A model generated the notes under the pieces. It was not told the DNA's origin, ran no database searches, and saw only the letters and a list, made by a program, of their open reading frames with translations. 7,634 bases of DNA, taken from CAYLZN01 sp964387935 (GTDB taxonomy: Bacteria; Acidobacteriota; Vicinamibacteria; Vicinamibacterales; JAFNAJ01). Both the position numbers and the translations under genes were made by a program. Where the stretch lies: the NCBI GenBank assembly GCA_964387935.1, contig CAYLZN010000289.1:1-7634 (forward strand). The letters run 5' to 3'. Positions 6,269 to 7,634 of this stretch are shown here, piece by piece. Positions within the stretch are counted from its first letter, which is position 1. Every line of letters starts with the position of its first letter.

Positions 6269-7114
6269 GGTGAACGCCTCCCACTCGGTCAGCATCCCCG
6301 ACACGGCGAGGTCGGGCGTACCGGTCGCCCCCTGGAGCCGCCGCGCCCGCTCCGGCACGATCGCCTCGCGTACGAGCCGATCGAGATCCTGGCGCACGGT
6401 GGCCCCGCGGTCGCGGGTGAGCTGCGCGCGCACCCATCCCGCCCGCGCGAGGTCCCAGGCACGATCCAGGTCGCCCTTCGCCCTCGTCGCCGCCGCGACC
6501 CAGTAGATCGCCGCATTGGTCCCCTGGTCGCGTGCGAGCTCGTCTCCCATGCGCGCCAGCAGCCGGTCGTAGATGGCGGCGCGCTCGGAAGCGGGGCGCG
6601 ACTGGGCGTGTCGATCGAGCGCCGTCCCCCACCAGTCGAGCAACTGGTCGCGCGCCGACGGGCCGAGCACGGCGGCCTCGCCAATGGCGCCCTCGAGGAG
6701 GTCGGCCGCTGGCCCGAACAGATCGTCCAGATAGAGCGCCTCGCCGAGGCCGACGATGAACTCGATCCGGTCGCGCGGGTCGAGACGCGACGCATCGACG
6801 TCACGAAGGGCGCTCCGCGCGGCATCCAGGTCCTCCGTGTTGGCGGCCTGGCGGAAGCGCTCGAGGCTGGCGCGCGCGAGGATGACGAGCGCCGGGTGCC
6901 GGACGGCGGCGTGGGCCGCGGCCACCCTGGCCGCGTCGATGGCCGCGTCGTAGCGGCCCTGGTTGTAGAGGCGTCGCGCCTCGGCAAGATCGCCGGCACT
7001 GGCGCCGGGTGCCGCGGCCGAGGGTGCGATCATCGCCATGGCCGCCCCAAGACAGACGATGGAGTGGCGAACGGTCGCGCAAGCGACTGGAAGCGAGGAT
7101 GTGGATGGAGGCAT
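6251..7114 (-). CDS. Exported TPR-like helical repeat protein, unknown function
   Basis: 287 residues. The N-terminus looks like a Sec signal peptide: Arg16-His17, hydrophobic residues 18-30, and a cleavage region about 33-40 rich in small residues (SAAAPGASA). Residues 43-63, ARRLYNQGRYDAAIDAARV, match a tetratricopeptide helix pair, and the rest is Ala/Arg/Leu-rich and apparently all helical (for example RIEFIVGLGEALYLDDLFGPAADLLEGA), suggesting further degenerate repeats. Proteins of this kind are usually periplasmic scaffolds for protein-protein contacts; no catalytic motif is visible and I do not recognise a named family. ATG 7114 is chosen because it starts the signal peptide, with only a weak AGGA before it. 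A TTG at 7150 is also in frame but lies on the opposite-strand promoter element. The gene converges on polA with no intergenic base and diverges from pcnB. Confidence 0.78.
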   Translation of the reverse strand: MPPSTSSLPVACATVRHSIVCLGAAMAMIAPSAAAPGASAGDLAEARRLYNQGRYDAAIDAARVAAAHAAVRHPALVILARASLERFRQAANTEDLDAARSALRDVDASRLDPRDRIEFIVGLGEALYLDDLFGPAADLLEGAIGEAAVLGPSARDQLLDWWGTALDRHAQSRPASERAAIYDRLLARMGDELARDQGTNAAIYWVAAATRAKGDLDRAWDLARAGWVRAQLTRDRGATVRQDLDRLVREAIVPERARRLQGATGTPDLAVSGMLTEWEAFTAKWGR

Positions 7115-7135
7115 GGTCCTGGGCTCTCGAAGCGT

Positions 7136-7144
7136 TGCTATAAT
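7136..7144 (+). promoter_or_regulatory. Perfect extended -10 promoter element for pcnB
   Basis: TGCTATAAT: a TGn extension plus the full TATAAT consensus. No -35 is recognisable 16-18 bp upstream. The usual 6-7 bp to the start site puts +1 near 7151, two bases before the GTG start of pcnB at 7153. The complement ATTATA/AATTAT could also serve weakly for the divergent gene. Confidence 0.65.
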
Positions 7145-7152
7145 TGCCAAAC

Positions 7153-7634
7153 GTGCCAGATCCCGTCGTCATCCCGCGCGCGGAGCACACGCTGTCGCGC
7201 AAGGACATCGATGCCGATGCGTTGCGGGTGCTGTATCGGCTGCACCACGCGGGCCACATCGCCTACCTCGTCGGGGGCAGTGTCAGGGATCTCCTGCTGG
7301 GTCGGCGCCCCAAGGACTTCGACCTCGGCACGAGCGCACATCCGCACCAGGTGAAGCGGCTGTTCCGCAACTGCTGGATCATCGGCCGACGGTTCCGCCT
7401 CGCGCACGTCAAGTTCGGCACCAAGGTGATCGAGGTGGCGACGTTCCGCCGCCTGGTGCCTGCCGACGCGGACGCGCCGCCCGGCGACCTGCCCGCGGAC
7501 GCGCGCGTGCCGCCCGACGCACCGGACACCGGGGGAGACGCTGCTCGGCAGCTCCATCGTGACAACACCTTCGGGACGGCCGAAGAGGACGCGTTCAGGC
7601 GCGACTTCACGGTCAACGCCCTCTTCTACGACAT
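7153..7634 (+). CDS. pcnB: Poly(A) polymerase I / tRNA nucleotidyltransferase family protein (3' end cut by window edge)
   Basis: Template-independent RNA nucleotidyltransferase (class II, pol beta superfamily); PcnB adds poly(A) tails that promote RNA decay. 160 codons are present. Seen: HTLSRKDIDADALRVLYRL at the start, the nucleotidyltransferase signature LVGGSVRDLLLG at 39-50, catalytic carboxylates Asp55 and Asp57 in PKDFDLGTSA, LFRNCWIIGRRFRLAHV at 70-86, EVATFR at 94-99, and the RRDFTVNALFYD block at 149-160. The IIGRRFRLAHV segment (76-86) matches the motif used to separate bacterial poly(A) polymerases from CCA-adding enzymes, so poly(A) polymerase is the better call. Between EVATFR and RDNTFG is an Asp/Pro/Ala-rich insert of about 35 residues, somewhat longer than in E. 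coli. GTG is the only sensible start, with no Shine-Dalgarno and a -10 box 8 bp upstream, suggesting a leaderless transcript. Confidence 0.92.
   Translation, partial: MPDPVVIPRAEHTLSRKDIDADALRVLYRLHHAGHIAYLVGGSVRDLLLGRRPKDFDLGTSAHPHQVKRLFRNCWIIGRRFRLAHVKFGTKVIEVATFRRLVPADADAPPGDLPADARVPPDAPDTGGDAARQLHRDNTFGTAEEDAFRRDFTVNALFYD

Noticed and set aside
4441..6273. 610-codon plus-strand frame inside polA, and a 424-codon minus-strand frame at 4829-6103
   Set aside because: Both are Arg/Ala-rich shadows of polA. The polA frame contains every catalytic motif of the 5' nuclease and polymerase.
7115..7150. TTG start at 7150 for the TPR-like gene
   Set aside because: It would run the coding sequence through the perfect TGCTATAAT element and place 12 extra residues before a normal signal peptide. 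ATG 7114 is simpler, though its ribosome binding site is weak.
7458..7545. Asp/Pro/Ala-rich stretch in PcnB as a repeat or insertion
   Set aside because: It falls in a variable loop of the family between EVATFR and RDNTFG; only modestly longer than in E. coli and without exact repeats.
1..7634. Mobile element, CRISPR, toxin-antitoxin, phage or defence genes
   Set aside because: Both strands were read for transposase motifs, terminal inverted repeats, regularly spaced repeats and small paired genes; none was seen. The genes present are housekeeping or envelope genes with uniform composition.

Overview
This is GC-rich DNA (about two thirds G+C by eye) in which almost every base is coding. Codon usage is dominated by G/C third positions. 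The protein families (a Spy/CpxP-type LTxxQ protein, PolA with a Tyr O-helix, PcnB with a poly(A)-polymerase signature) and the look of the conserved hypotheticals fit a Gram-negative bacterium, most likely an acidobacterium of the Vicinamibacteria type. That placement is inference. A run of exactly 100 N inside polA indicates a scaffolded draft or metagenome assembly.

Left block (1-2855): a two-component system on the minus strand, an OmpR-family response regulator followed by its histidine kinase (8-bp overlap; the kinase C-terminus is cut off by the window edge). It faces a Spy/CpxP-like periplasmic protein on the plus strand. The 200-bp space between them carries a 20-bp-period direct repeat just upstream of a -10-like element. 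The simplest reading is an envelope-stress module like BaeSR/CpxAR-Spy, with the regulator controlling its own operon and the chaperone-like gene.

Middle block (2824-6250): a minus-strand gene for a lipoprotein-like exported protein with a C-terminal membrane helix, whose 3' end overlaps the Spy-like gene antisense by 32 bp. It diverges from polA (DNA polymerase I, plus strand) across only 46 bp. PolA has an intact-looking 5' nuclease and polymerase, an exonuclease domain that has lost catalytic residues, and Tyr at the ddNTP-discrimination position.

Right block (6251-7634): a minus-strand exported protein with a TPR-like helical repeat, whose stop codon directly abuts the polA stop. It diverges across 38 bp from the start of pcnB (poly(A) polymerase I type nucleotidyltransferase), which runs off the window. 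The pcnB promoter has a perfect extended -10 placed so close to its GTG start that the mRNA is probably leaderless.

No RNA gene, CRISPR array, insertion sequence or phage gene was seen, and there is no gene-free stretch over 300 bases. I do not see a previously undescribed multi-gene system here. The interest lies in regulatory architecture and in residue-level peculiarities of PolA and PcnB.
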